A stretch of 53,179 nucleotides of DNA from Planctomycetota bacterium. GTDB lineage: Bacteria; Planctomycetota; Planctomycetia; Pirellulales; Pirellulaceae. The stretch is taken from the NCBI GenBank assembly GCA_017303505.1, contig JAFLCP010000042.1, forward strand, positions 1 through 53,179, read 5' to 3'. A model generated the notes under the pieces. That model was given only the letters and a program-made list of their open reading frames with translations, had not been told where the DNA came from and made no database searches. This document shows, piece after piece, positions 1 through 9,551 of the stretch; the stretch's first letter is position 1; the number at the start of each line of letters is the position of its first letter. Made by a program: the position numbers and the translations under genes.

Positions 1-519
1 GCTCGTCATTCCATATTTCAAACAATGAGCACCACCAGCATTAAAAGCTAAGTTTCCGCCGATGGTACAGACCTGTTGGCTGGATGGATCTGGAGCATAA
101 TGCAAACCGTACTTCTCGGCCGCTTTACTGATGGCCAAGTTGTACACACCAGGTTGAACAATCGCGATACGGCGTTCGGGATCGATGGAGAGTATGCGAT
201 TCATCTGGTTCAGAGCGATGACAATTCCCTCGCTATGAGGAAGCGAACCACCCGACAAACTGGTGCCGCTTCCCCGTGCAACAAACGGCACGCCGTGGCT
301 TTGGCATAAGCGTATTGTCTCCACAATCTCCGCTTCGTTTTCAGGAACGACCACAGCTCTTGGCATCACTTGGAACGCTGTAAGCCCATCGGATTCGAAG
401 GCCGCCAATGTCGCCTTATCCGCAAACAAGCGTTCGGCTGGAAAAATCTTTTCCAACTTGCGCATTAAATCGGATTGTGCTACTCGATCGAAGTCAGCTT
501 TTGATACTTCAACGGTCAT
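1..519 (-). CDS. GlcD-like FAD-linked oxidase (partial, N-terminal 173 residues)
   Basis: This is the first 173 codons of a FAD-binding oxidase of the GlcD/lactate dehydrogenase (FAD_binding_4) family; the rest lies beyond the left edge. Visible are the typical VPENEAEIV segment, the [14 protein letters not shown] loop that wraps the FAD pyrophosphate (about residues 80-93), and [11 protein letters not shown] followed by [11 protein letters not shown] (about 155-173). The family oxidises glycolate, lactate or similar 2-hydroxyacids and passes electrons to a quinone or iron-sulfur partner. The ATG at 519 is the only ATG that keeps the usual N-terminal length; no strong Shine-Dalgarno is seen. 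It begins 43 bases after the stop of the glyoxylate-type aminotransferase on the same strand, so glycolate is a reasonable inferred substrate: the two enzymes would make and consume glyoxylate. D-lactate remains an alternative. Confidence 0.85.
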   Translation of the reverse strand, partial: MTVEVSKADFDRVAQSDLMRKLEKIFPAERLFADKATLAAFESDGLTAFQVMPRAVVVPENEAEIVETIRLCQSHGVPFVARGSGTSLSGGSLPHSEGIVIALNQMNRILSIDPERRIAIVQPGVYNLAISKAAEKYGLHYAPDPSSQQVCTIGGNLAFNAGGAHCLKYGMTS

Positions 520-562
520 GATTCGCTTCGCAGTGCAATTTTCAATGAATCCAAAACTTGGA

Positions 563-1759
563 CTATCCAACAGCAGCTAAATCGGCTTCTTTTTCTGCCG
601 CTGCGGCTGCTGATAAGGCCGCGCCCGGTTCCAAACTGTATCCTTCCGTTTGCAAAATCGATTCGAGAGCTGCCAATACCAATGTCACGTGCCGTCGGCT
701 GCTGCTTTCACCCATTAAACCAATACGCCAAGCTTTCCCCTTGAATGGTCCTAAGCCCGCACCAATTTCAATTCCATATTCTTCCAGTAGTCGACGTCGA
801 ACTTTTGCATCGTCGACCCCTTCAGGTACATGAATCGCGTTAAGCGTTGTCAAGGAGTGACTTGGAATGTACCGAATCCCCATTGCCTCTAGCCCAGCCC
901 GCAACATTCGATGATGTTTGGTGTGTCGGACAATGCGTTTAGCAAGCCCTTCTTCCATAACAATCTGCAACGCTTCTCGTAAGGCGTAGGTCATGTTAAT
1001 CGGAGCGGTATGATGGTATGCACGATCACTTCCCCAATAGTTGCGAAGCATCGACATATCCAAATACCAACTGGTGACTTTGGTTTTACGTTTATCCATC
1101 GCTTCAAGAGCTCGTGACGAAAAAGTCACAGGAGCCAAGCCTGGCGGACAAGACAAACACTTTTGGGTTCCCGAATAGCAGGCATCGATCTTCCACTGAT
1201 CAACAGGTAATGGAACGCCACCTAAAGATGTCACCGCATCCACCAACAACAGAGCTCCATGAGCTTGCACAATTTGACTCACCTCTTCCATCGGTTGATG
1301 CATACCGGTGGATGTCTCAGCATGCACCAATCCGACTACTTTTGTTTTGGGATGCGCTTTGAGCATGTCGGCGATCTTTTCAGGTTCAACATGGGTACCC
1401 CAAGGAACCTCGATTGTATGAACGGTCGCCCCATAACGTTGTGCGACATCTTTCATTCTCCCACCGAAAACTCCAGCGACACACACGATCATTTCATCGC
1501 CTGGCTCGATCAGATTGCAAACGCAAGCTTCCATACCTGCGCTCCCTGTACCCGAAATCGCTAGTGTCATCTCATTGTTGGTCTGAAACACTTTTCGCAA
1601 TAGATCGCGCGTTTGATCCATGATCCGTAAATAGCACGGATCGAGATGACCTAATGTCGGAGCAGCTAAGGCTCGCAACACACGTGGTGCGACATCGCTT
1701 GGACCAGGCCCCATCAATACACGCTGTGGCGGAAACTGAATATCTTGTTCGGCAATCAT
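563..1759 (-). CDS. Class V aminotransferase, alanine/serine-glyoxylate type
   Basis: A complete 398-residue PLP enzyme of the alanine-glyoxylate/serine-pyruvate aminotransferase family. The N-terminus has the family's MGPGPSDV motif (residues 16-23), the cofactor-binding [10 protein letters not shown] loop (69-78), [11 protein letters not shown] with the PLP-ring aspartate D174, and SGTQKCL with the presumed Schiff-base lysine K200. It would transfer an amino group from alanine or serine to glyoxylate in the cytoplasm. The C-terminal 25 residues are alanine and glutamate rich and go beyond the usual family end. It is the first gene of a two-gene minus-strand unit with the GlcD-like oxidase, supporting a role in glycolate/glyoxylate metabolism. 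Serine-pyruvate or other class V activities cannot be excluded from sequence alone. Confidence 0.9.
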   Translation of the reverse strand: MIAEQDIQFPPQRVLMGPGPSDVAPRVLRALAAPTLGHLDPCYLRIMDQTRDLLRKVFQTNNEMTLAISGTGSAGMEACVCNLIEPGDEMIVCVAGVFGGRMKDVAQRYGATVHTIEVPWGTHVEPEKIADMLKAHPKTKVVGLVHAETSTGMHQPMEEVSQIVQAHGALLLVDAVTSLGGVPLPVDQWKIDACYSGTQKCLSCPPGLAPVTFSSRALEAMDKRKTKVTSWYLDMSMLRNYWGSDRAYHHTAPINMTYALREALQIVMEEGLAKRIVRHTKHHRMLRAGLEAMGIRYIPSHSLTTLNAIHVPEGVDDAKVRRRLLEEYGIEIGAGLGPFKGKAWRIGLMGESSSRRHVTLVLAALESILQTEGYSLEPGAALSAAAAAEKEADLAAVG

Positions 1760-2064
1760 TGCAGGCTCTTACGATAAATCGATGATGAAATGGAGGGGAG
1801 CATCTGCGGTACATTGTCGTATGCTCGTAGCCAATTGTAAACGCAACTTTCCGAGCGAGTTGTTACACCAAAGTTCGATAGCTGCGAATAGCACCGTGGA
1901 AATGCCAAATCTTGTGCCAAAACCACGAAATTTGGCCCAAAACCACTCCGATTTTCGGCAAAAATCGAATTGTGAGCAGCAAAGCGTGGATTGCCACGCC
2001 GACGCATTGAAGCGGACACAAGGCCGAAATAAGGACTAGATGCTCAAAGATGCGCAAAGAGCCT
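1760..2064. other. Intergenic region, no gene recognised
   Basis: About 300 bases between the aminotransferase start and the end of the HEAT-repeat gene. Short open frames here have no recognisable start signals or motifs. One small inverted repeat, CGATTTT at 1949-1955 and AAAATCG at 1961-1967 with a five-base loop, could be a weak transcript end for the upstream minus-strand gene or part of the aminotransferase leader. Nothing else is recognised. Confidence 0.4.
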
Positions 2065-3828
2065 TTACGGCTTTTCAGCGGCAAGTTCTTTTTCCCGCTT
2101 TTCGATTCGCTCTAGCGCCCACTTTTTAGCAGAGGCCATTGGAGACACATCCCCTTCTTCCAATTCGACGATCTTCTGTTTGGTGTAGGGGTCAGCCATG
2201 TTTCCCAACCCGATCATGGCACAATATCGCATTACGCCAAATTCAGCACCAAATCCCATCTTATCGTAAATGATAAAGATGTAGTCGTCAGCAAGTTTCT
2301 GATCGGGCTTACCTTCGAGATATTTTCCAATCCCCCATAGTGCCCCCATGCGAGATGCCATGCCGACCGCTTGATTCTTCTTGACATATCGCTGTATGCT
2401 CGCGCGAGCCTCCGGAACTTTCCGCATCGATAGGCCTTCAATCAAATGTCCAACTCGGTGATAGACTGGCTCGTCGGCTAACTCACCACCAAAAAAACGA
2501 TCCGTCTCCGACTTTACCAACTCAACCATTTTGGCAATGCCCTCGGGTGAATGTGCTAACACACGCAATGCCCAGGCCGCTGTTACATACACTTCCGGTT
2601 GAGAATGATTGAGCAGAGCCACAAACTGCATCTCCTCATCTTTCATACCAAGCGAAGTTGCCGCGATCAAAGCTTGCTCAACTTGCCACCATTTCTCGCC
2701 TTTCAAGGCCTTCGAAACTTCGCGTTCGACGATCGGTCGCAGCTCCGCATTATCGGCGATTTTGAGCAGTTCATTTCGAGCCTTTTCACGAACTCGCGGC
2801 TGATCATCTCCCAAATATTCCCCCAACAAAATGATGGCCGATTCATCGACGTGGCTGGATAAAAAGCTCAGGACTTCCAACCGTACATTGATTTCGGGGT
2901 CATTTCGCACGGAATCCAATTGCTTCTTGAATTCCTCTGCCGACATTTGCCCCAACCGATTCAAGGCGATTGCTCGAGCGACATCGCTTCCTTTTTGCAA
3001 CGCTTCAATCAACAAGCTTCGGGTTCGATCCGTTTCGTTGGTCCCAATCAGATAGGCAGTGGCCAACCAATAATCCCAGACCGGCCCCGATTCTGCCTTC
3101 GCTTCCTTATCGTTTTTCGTTGCCCCGTATATCTTGCCCGCTTCAATTTCATCCAGCAGTTCTAAAGCCTTCTTGCTGTCGATGCGGGATATCCCCTGGG
3201 CTGCCGCATAACGGACACCCAATGGATAACGCCTATCTCGAAACAGAGTTTCCAAGGCGGAAACATCGCTGGCATCCCCAAGTGCGGCCAACCCTTTGGC
3301 AGCAATCAACAGACTCTCTTTGGTAGCGGAACTTTCCTTGACGCAACTTCGACAACTTTCAAGAGCCAGCGGAGACTTCCACTCGATGAGTCGTTCTTCC
3401 ACTGTAAGTTTCAAACTGACATCATCCTGTGCCACTTTCCAGAGCAATTCTGCATCCATCGGATTGTTGGTGGTCAAAAGAAAATGTGCCAACTCGCCTC
3501 GCAATCTCGGAAAACTCTCCCCTGCAGCCAGCCTTTCCCGACAAGCTACAATCCACTCGTCAGGGACGACAAACCCACGCAAACGAGCGCGCTGACATGC
3601 CTCAAGCGCGACCAACACACTTTCGTTATCCTTGCTTTTGAAGCGGGCAGGCGTGTACTGCAAACTTGGGGATGAGCCCTCCAACCCCCAATCGGGATTT
3701 AATTCGGGTTCATGCACCGAGAGCAAAGAAACCTTCAATGTATCTACGGCTCGACTCGTGTGCGAAATACCAAGCACCATAGCAAGCGCGATACCAAGAA
3801 CAGTCATTCGGGTTGTTGTGCTATGCAT
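2065..3828 (-). CDS. Secreted HEAT-repeat protein
   Basis: A 587-residue protein with an N-terminal signal peptide (MHSTTTRMTVLGIALAMVLG, then a likely cleavage after SRA). Behind it are many HEAT-type helical pairs, for example about residues 190-235 (LAALGDASDVSALETLF) and 320-400 (ILLGEYLGDDQPRVREKARNELL), continuing to the basic-acidic C-terminus. HEAT arrays are protein-binding solenoids and no catalytic motif is visible, so a scaffolding or envelope role is inferred. The ATG at 3828 is preferred over an in-frame TTG at 3852 because it puts the signal peptide directly at the start. It lies 110 bases downstream of the ABC permease stop on the same strand, so it may be the distal gene of that unit, but a separate promoter is possible. 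Confidence 0.8.
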   Translation of the reverse strand: MHSTTTRMTVLGIALAMVLGISHTSRAVDTLKVSLLSVHEPELNPDWGLEGSSPSLQYTPARFKSKDNESVLVALEACQRARLRGFVVPDEWIVACRERLAAGESFPRLRGELAHFLLTTNNPMDAELLWKVAQDDVSLKLTVEERLIEWKSPLALESCRSCVKESSATKESLLIAAKGLAALGDASDVSALETLFRDRRYPLGVRYAAAQGISRIDSKKALELLDEIEAGKIYGATKNDKEAKAESGPVWDYWLATAYLIGTNETDRTRSLLIEALQKGSDVARAIALNRLGQMSAEEFKKQLDSVRNDPEINVRLEVLSFLSSHVDESAIILLGEYLGDDQPRVREKARNELLKIADNAELRPIVEREVSKALKGEKWWQVEQALIAATSLGMKDEEMQFVALLNHSQPEVYVTAAWALRVLAHSPEGIAKMVELVKSETDRFFGGELADEPVYHRVGHLIEGLSMRKVPEARASIQRYVKKNQAVGMASRMGALWGIGKYLEGKPDQKLADDYIFIIYDKMGFGAEFGVMRYCAMIGLGNMADPYTKQKIVELEEGDVSPMASAKKWALERIEKREKELAAEKP

Positions 3829-3938
3829 CGTTTCGCTATACCTACAATTCAACGAACCATATACCTAAAGGATGAGGTTGTCTGCTCTAAAGTGTTGCCC
3901 GAGTGAAATGATTCCATGAATCAATGATGATCAGCGTC

Positions 3939-5591
3939 CTAATCGGGACAAGTCAAACGCCAAACACGCATCGACAGCACGATTGCCGATACACCGCAAA
4001 TGATCAGGGCGATATACCAAGCGAAAGGTGTTAAGTTGAGATCTTCCATTCCAGGGACCCGCATTTCGGCCAATGCGACAGCTGCCGGATTGAACATCAA
4101 TACCGATTCCACAAACTGTTTTCCGAATGGTTTTCCGCGAGCCAGCCAAACCAACAACGTACCCGCGAAAAGTGCGAAAAGCACACCATAACTCGTTGCC
4201 GTTGCCACGGCCGTTTTATTGACCACTGAGCTGATTGCAGCAGTCACCAACACAACCATTAATGCCGATATCCCCAGCGAGATAAGCACTCGCAGGACCT
4301 GCGTTTCCAATGCGGGTTGGATATAAACCATCACGACATAACCGGGCAACGTCGCCATCAACACCAACAACATCGTCCAGACCACACTCATCAGTTTGCC
4401 GACAAGAATCTTCCGGGGTGACATCGGTGTTACACGCAATAACTGCCACCCACCACTTTCAACTTCTCCGGCGATCAAGCCTGAGGCCAAACTTGGCCCC
4501 AGCAATAACAACAGAGACAGTTGCAATAGAACCATGACCGCCGCAATTCGCTCGACGCCCCAACTGACCGTCCCAGAAGAGGCAACGTAGGTAAGCCCAA
4601 GAGATATCACCGCGCACACTGCAATCAATCGTAACAGCCAATGAAGTCGCCCAAACTTTCGCGTGCGAAACTCTTTGACCATCACTGGATTAACTAAAGG
4701 GGGAATTCCCGACTTGCGTCGATCTGGGTCGACCAAAAATGTGAGACGGCGAAGCCACTGTGCCCCAGTCGAGCGTTGCTCGGTAACCTTTCCGGCAGAT
4801 TTGGACACGTCCAACAACTTCGGTTGCAATCGATACAGAGTAACACAAGCCATTCCCAACGACACAAGTGCCGCCGCCATCAAAAATCCCGAGGTGGCCG
4901 TTGAACGCACCGATTGCAAACTAATATCGTTGCTGCCGGTAAGTTGATAAATAGCAGGCACAGGCGAAAGGTATGAAAGATACTCAGCGACAGTCGCCAT
5001 CATGCTTCCCTTACCCGTCAACACGACATTGGGTGCCAACGATAAGGCCGCTAGTCCGATGATAGCCCCATACGTCCAACGCAAGCTTGCATCAGGACTC
5101 GTCTGATAACTACTTATCAACAATCCAACGGACGTATACATAATCGCCATCATCATGAAGATTAAGTACAGCGGAACGATATGCTGCGTGAGCGAGGTGC
5201 CACCCATGGAATAACAAGCGGCCATCGCCGGTATGCTCGCTGCGATCAACACACCCATCAATACAATGTTTCCTAGAAACTTGCCGATCCAAATCGAAAA
5301 TGGACCGATGGGTGAATGCAGCAACAAAGCCAATGTACCGCGTTGTCTTTCGCGAACAATCGATGTGGCTGGAAACGCAGGCACAAGCATGACAATCGCC
5401 GCAGCAATTCCCCAAGCAAGTGGCTGAAAAACTTCTGCCGAGCCACGGCTTACCAAATCTACCGTGGCGGACGCAGGCCAACGCAAGAGCACAATCCCCG
5501 AGGTCACGATGGCTACTGCGATCAAGCTGGCGAGCGTTTTTCCCGACCTTAAGCGGTCGAGCAATTCACGTCGAAGTACTGGATTATCCAT
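3939..5591 (-). CDS. ABC transporter permease (ABC-2 type, duplicated)
   Basis: A 550-residue integral membrane protein with roughly twelve hydrophobic segments in two halves: about residues 20-265, then, after a basic cytoplasmic linker (DPDRRKSGIPPLVNPVMVKEF), about 325-545. Each half begins with the amphipathic entry typical of ABC-2 permeases (NPVLRRELLDRLRSGK; NPVMVKEFRTRKFGR) and has the coupling-loop sequence around RERQRGTLALLLHSP and GEVESGGWQLLRVTPMSP. So this looks like two ABC-2 permease units fused in one chain. It follows the ATPase gene by 13 bases, with a GAGGAA ribosome-binding sequence before the ATG, and would be its membrane partner. The substrate is unknown; related pairs export polymers, proteins or drugs. 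Confidence 0.9.
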   Translation of the reverse strand: MDNPVLRRELLDRLRSGKTLASLIAVAIVTSGIVLLRWPASATVDLVSRGSAEVFQPLAWGIAAAIVMLVPAFPATSIVRERQRGTLALLLHSPIGPFSIWIGKFLGNIVLMGVLIAASIPAMAACYSMGGTSLTQHIVPLYLIFMMMAIMYTSVGLLISSYQTSPDASLRWTYGAIIGLAALSLAPNVVLTGKGSMMATVAEYLSYLSPVPAIYQLTGSNDISLQSVRSTATSGFLMAAALVSLGMACVTLYRLQPKLLDVSKSAGKVTEQRSTGAQWLRRLTFLVDPDRRKSGIPPLVNPVMVKEFRTRKFGRLHWLLRLIAVCAVISLGLTYVASSGTVSWGVERIAAVMVLLQLSLLLLLGPSLASGLIAGEVESGGWQLLRVTPMSPRKILVGKLMSVVWTMLLVLMATLPGYVVMVYIQPALETQVLRVLISLGISALMVVLVTAAISSVVNKTAVATATSYGVLFALFAGTLLVWLARGKPFGKQFVESVLMFNPAAVALAEMRVPGMEDLNLTPFAWYIALIICGVSAIVLSMRVWRLTCPD

Positions 5592-5604
5592 TGACCTTGG
5601 TTCC

Positions 5605-6576
5605 TCAAGCTACTGACATTGTTTCGCGAGCAACCCGCAAGAACGCATCTTCCAAATCGCTGGCCACTTCACGGAACTGAACGACCGCCACTCCAGCCTG
5701 AACAAGAAGCTTAAGGGCATCCGCCAGTTCTTTTTCAGTTCGCTGCGTCGGAAATCGAATCACCGCTTCAGCTTCCGAAACGTCAAGTTTTTCTTCAGGT
5801 AAACACCAACCCTTCAAGACTTCGCTTGCCCGCTTGAGCTGACTGCTTTCGGTCAATTGAATTTCATAACTTCGCAGTGGACAGAGATCTTTCATCACTT
5901 GGTCTAAACTGCCGAACGCTCGCAATTTCCCCCCAGTAACAATCGCCACCGTATCACAAATGCGAGATAGCTCAGGCAAAATGTGACTAGTGACGATTAA
6001 GGTTTTCCCTTGCGCGGCCAGTCTCAATAACATCGTTCGCATTTCGATACGAGCTTGAGGATCCAGACCGTTGGCGGGCTCGTCTAAGATAAGAACTTCA
6101 GGATCGTGCAACATGATGCGAGCGATACCAACTCGCTGCTGCATCCCATGACTAAGGCTCTCCACAAACCGATCTTGCATGTAAGTCGCTTGAGCGATTT
6201 CAAGAACCTCGTCGATACGCTTCTTTCGTTTGGAGCGAGGTAGCCCGTAGGCAGCTCCAAAGAAATCAAGGTACTCACGGACGCGCATGTTATCGTACGA
6301 GCCAAACTTATCGGGCATGTAGCCGACAAGTTTCTTGATATTCTTGCCCCCCGTAGCACAATCTACGCCCGCAATTTTGGCCGTACCGGACGTTGGACGA
6401 GAGAGCCCTACCAATATTTTGATGGTGGTCGTTTTTCCAGCACCGTTGGGACCGATAAATCCCAAAATCTGGCCACGCTTAACTCGAATACTTAAGTTAT
6501 CCAATGCCACGAACTCGCCGTAGCGTTTTGTGAGGGCATTGGTTTCAACAACGGTTTCTGCTTCAACCTGCGGCAT
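5605..6576 (-). CDS. ABC transporter ATP-binding protein
   Basis: A complete 323-residue ABC ATPase. Walker A is GPNGAGKTT (residues 42-50), the signature is LSHGMQQR (141-148), Walker B is LILDEP (162-167), followed by the D-loop (NGLDPQ) and the switch histidine in VTSHIL. The C-terminal 90 residues after the nucleotide-binding domain resemble the accessory extension of CcmA/NosF/GldA-like exporters. It starts two bases after the stop of the 912-residue protein and ends 13 bases before the permease, so the three are almost certainly co-translated. Energising export through the permease is the expected role; the transported molecule cannot be read from sequence. Confidence 0.93.
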   Translation of the reverse strand: MPQVEAETVVETNALTKRYGEFVALDNLSIRVKRGQILGFIGPNGAGKTTTIKILVGLSRPTSGTAKIAGVDCATGGKNIKKLVGYMPDKFGSYDNMRVREYLDFFGAAYGLPRSKRKKRIDEVLEIAQATYMQDRFVESLSHGMQQRVGIARIMLHDPEVLILDEPANGLDPQARIEMRTMLLRLAAQGKTLIVTSHILPELSRICDTVAIVTGGKLRAFGSLDQVMKDLCPLRSYEIQLTESSQLKRASEVLKGWCLPEEKLDVSEAEAVIRFPTQRTEKELADALKLLVQAGVAVVQFREVASDLEDAFLRVARETMSVA

Positions 6577-6578
6577 AG

Positions 6579-9317
6579 TTAGGGGTTCTCTTGATAATTT
6601 GCAATGCCTTCAACTGTCATCCACAGATATTCAATCTGCCATGGGACTGCTTGCACATATCCCTTCTCAACATCTTCTTTCTTAGGCTTTTCCACCAAGT
6701 CACTGACCTCGACAATAAAGTCAAGCTCTTGTCGATTCAACGCTTCTAAGACTTCAGCGTCCGTCACATCCAAACGAATTACTTGCTGTGGACTGAAGGA
6801 CTTTCCAATTTCCTTCTTGCCGTTTTTGGTTCGAGCATAGAAAGTCACATTTCGTCCTGCGGCGCGAATGCGAGATGCCAACCGAACTTGAGCACTCTTC
6901 ATTGGAAACACTTCTTCGGGCAATTGCGGCTTGATTCCTGTGCTCATTGGGTTCGTGAACGGACCGGTCCATTCTCCCTTTGACCGCACGAATGCGCCGC
7001 TGGTACCAACGTCCGTTGCCACAGGAGTCCAAGTGATCATGGCCGGTGGTATCAAGATCGCCGAATTGAGATCAGGTGCCTGACGTACTAAAGGCAATCG
7101 CCACAAAGCATCACCGCTACCTGCATTGGCCGTTCCATTTTCATCCCAAGCTAGCTGAGCTGCCGTGATTTTTCCCCAGCCCATAACCTGCAGAGACTTC
7201 GGACGAGCTTCACCACCTGTGGGTGCAAAACTCTCACTCAAAACTTCTGCGCGTCGGAAAAATCGATCATCCACTAGTCCACTCGCAATGGCATATTCAT
7301 TCGGTGGCAAAGTCGAGTCTTCGGTCACTCCCCATAGCTCGTCGCTCATCTTCTTCAAACTCGATTTTGGAGCCCGAGGCTGGCTGAGTAATGGGCTTTC
7401 AAGATCCTTCAATTCTTTCGGAAACTGAATCTCTAACCCTTGCTTGGACCAAGTTCCAACTGCAGCACCCGCACTTTCATTGGTACCAATCTGTGACTCC
7501 ATTCTCCAAATGCCAGTGGGCCAACCGTCGCTCGTTACAGCGGTTTGTTCAAGATTCGTTTGTGTCGTACGGAAGTCTCTGGTCGCTACACCAATCTGCG
7601 GGTCAACCACTGCATCTGTATCCACCTTCAATGGAAAGGCCGTAGGTTGACTACGATACATGGCTGACTCTTCAAAGATGAACGCGCGATGTTTGCCATC
7701 CGCTTGTATCACTTGGATGCGGTGCCAACCTTCGGGGATATCGCTCCGTAGAGCGCTCGCTCCCACAGCCAAGCCGCATCCGACCAATAGTGACAAGGCA
7801 GGCGCTGCCCAACCAATCCACTCATTCCGTTTCGCACGCTGAAGCCAATAGCCAACTCCGCCCAAAAGTAGGCAAAATGCAATCAAACTCATGGCGACAG
7901 TCCGACGGCTCAATACCTGGAAGCCAATTTGCGAAACGGGGTATTCCAAGCCTGGAGATTTGGGCATCGTACGAACACGCGATTGATGAAAGCGATCCCC
8001 CAGTGGCCCAACCCAAGGTTGCAACTCGAAGTCGCTTTGATAGAGTTCATAACTGCTTCTTTTAAGATTTTCTTCACTGACTGCCCCTGCTTCCTCATCA
8101 TCCGAACCGGGTCGATTCGTCGCTGGACTCGGACTGGCAGCTTTGTTCTTCGATGGCTGAACCCAGGCACCTGAGCCCAAGGTCGTCAACAACAACTCAC
8201 CATCGCCAATGGGCATCCAAATAGCGGCCGGCCAAGAATTAACCGTGTGTGAAACTTCACCACCACTTTGCTCAACCTTGACTAACTTTACCCCTTGGTT
8301 GGATTGGAATCGAGTGTTGCGGGCTTCTGCCGTTATTGCCATGGAACTATCTAGTATCGCGTCGGTCACTTCTGATTCGTCGATTACATTGACAAACTGT
8401 CCTGCCAACAATAACGGGCGAATATGTCGCGCATCGACATGATCCAACATGATCCACGCGCGACCACCTGAGAGAAGCCAAGACTTCAATGTTCTTAGAG
8501 CAGCGTAGTTTTGAAAAATTCTGCTGTCTGAAATGACTAAGTTATCGATAGAATCCCAATCCACCAGCTCATTGGGTAGAGCATAGTTCTCTAAATCCAT
8601 CGTGACGCGTTGATGACCAGCTCCGGTTCGCGTAGCCACTAACCAATCATAGGTTGGATAGCTGGTAATTTTCGGCCATTCCCAATCGAGGAACTGCCTG
8701 GGAGGCGGATTCAAAAGCGTGGCCGTAATCACCGGTTCTTGCTCGATCGAAAATCGCATCTTCTGTTCGATCGCTTCACCTTCTCGCTGAATCAATGTCA
8801 GCTTGCCATTGCGTTCTACCCACAGAGTACAACTCACTTCAATAAAAGTACCTTGTGTTTTTTCATCGAGGTAAAGAGGTATATCCACTGATTTCGCTGC
8901 ACCACCTTCCAAAGTGACCTGCCGTGCGAATTGTTCACCGGGCCTCCCTACGACGTTGGCAATGACCGTAACAGTATCTCGCTTATCCTGCTCGTTCACG
9001 ATTCGACAACGAATGGCAAAGTTGCGACCTGGTCGAACTTCGCTAAATGGCGAGATGATGACCGTCGTCATCGAAAATGGAACATTCTGCAAACTCCGCT
9101 CCGCCCCACTCAGGTCCAACGGAAACCGATCACCTTCCTCAGCTGGGGCAACCGGCGGCGGCAATGGGGGTGGAGGAGGTGGCGTTTGAAAAGCCCTAGC
9201 ATGAACACCGCCCAACAATACGCACATCACCGCAACCATGAACACTCTTGACCTTGCCCAAACATTCCGGTGTGCACGCTCAACGATTCGAAAAGCAAAC
9301 ATAGAATATCGATTCAT
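6579..9317 (-). CDS. Large extracytoplasmic protein linked to ABC transporter, function unknown
   Basis: A 912-residue protein I cannot assign to a named family. It has a long basic N-terminus, a hydrophobic signal or anchor segment (about residues 25-43), and a proline run after AFQT. A Greek-key-like region follows. Then comes a segment (about 215-310) whose hydrophobic strands and phrases such as DNLVISDSRIF and LLSGGRAWIMLDHVD resemble the glutamine-amidotransferase-like fold seen in GldG/DUF4350-type proteins. Two transmembrane helices lie near residues 470-490 and 505-525, followed by a 380-residue C-terminal domain that is probably periplasmic. The stop is two bases before the ABC ATPase start. 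By analogy with GldG it may be an accessory or substrate-handling subunit of the exporter, which is inference. Confidence 0.75.
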   Translation of the reverse strand: MNRYSMFAFRIVERAHRNVWARSRVFMVAVMCVLLGGVHARAFQTPPPPPPLPPPVAPAEEGDRFPLDLSGAERSLQNVPFSMTTVIISPFSEVRPGRNFAIRCRIVNEQDKRDTVTVIANVVGRPGEQFARQVTLEGGAAKSVDIPLYLDEKTQGTFIEVSCTLWVERNGKLTLIQREGEAIEQKMRFSIEQEPVITATLLNPPPRQFLDWEWPKITSYPTYDWLVATRTGAGHQRVTMDLENYALPNELVDWDSIDNLVISDSRIFQNYAALRTLKSWLLSGGRAWIMLDHVDARHIRPLLLAGQFVNVIDESEVTDAILDSSMAITAEARNTRFQSNQGVKLVKVEQSGGEVSHTVNSWPAAIWMPIGDGELLLTTLGSGAWVQPSKNKAASPSPATNRPGSDDEEAGAVSEENLKRSSYELYQSDFELQPWVGPLGDRFHQSRVRTMPKSPGLEYPVSQIGFQVLSRRTVAMSLIAFCLLLGGVGYWLQRAKRNEWIGWAAPALSLLVGCGLAVGASALRSDIPEGWHRIQVIQADGKHRAFIFEESAMYRSQPTAFPLKVDTDAVVDPQIGVATRDFRTTQTNLEQTAVTSDGWPTGIWRMESQIGTNESAGAAVGTWSKQGLEIQFPKELKDLESPLLSQPRAPKSSLKKMSDELWGVTEDSTLPPNEYAIASGLVDDRFFRRAEVLSESFAPTGGEARPKSLQVMGWGKITAAQLAWDENGTANAGSGDALWRLPLVRQAPDLNSAILIPPAMITWTPVATDVGTSGAFVRSKGEWTGPFTNPMSTGIKPQLPEEVFPMKSAQVRLASRIRAAGRNVTFYARTKNGKKEIGKSFSPQQVIRLDVTDAEVLEALNRQELDFIVEVSDLVEKPKKEDVEKGYVQAVPWQIEYLWMTVEGIANYQENP

Positions 9318-9551
9318 GGCATCGGATGATTACGAGGGAGAACGAGTACAAAGGCGACAAGACGCGGCGCCATATGCGATCAGCACTCTTCCCAGAAGGC
9401 GAGGAGTTCTATAGGCCTCAAAGCTAATGGCGTCCAGTTTCATTTACAATGAGGCAACCGGGAAATCTGGCCAAAATCAGGCCAAAGAAAAAGCCCAACG
9501 AGCCTGAGGCCCGCTGGGCTATTTTGAAAAGCTTACCTAATGCACACTCTT
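9318..9551. other. Intergenic region holding a terminator and the 912-residue protein's upstream DNA
   Basis: The left part is upstream of the minus-strand 912-residue gene and shows no clear promoter hexamers. The right part carries the M13 peptidase terminator described separately. No additional gene is seen. Confidence 0.4.
9485..9520 (-). terminator. Rho-independent terminator of the M13 peptidase gene
   Basis: Arms at 9492-9504 and 9508-9520 form a 13-bp stem with a three-base loop. Two positions pair only as G-U on the minus-strand RNA, which fixes the orientation. The stem is followed on that strand by TTTTTCTTT. It lies about 30 bases past the stop of the M13 peptidase. Confidence 0.88.

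Noticed and set aside
3909-3923. Inverted repeat TGATTC-CAT-GAATCA after the ABC permease
   Set aside because: It has only six base pairs and no T-run on the minus strand, too weak to call a terminator.
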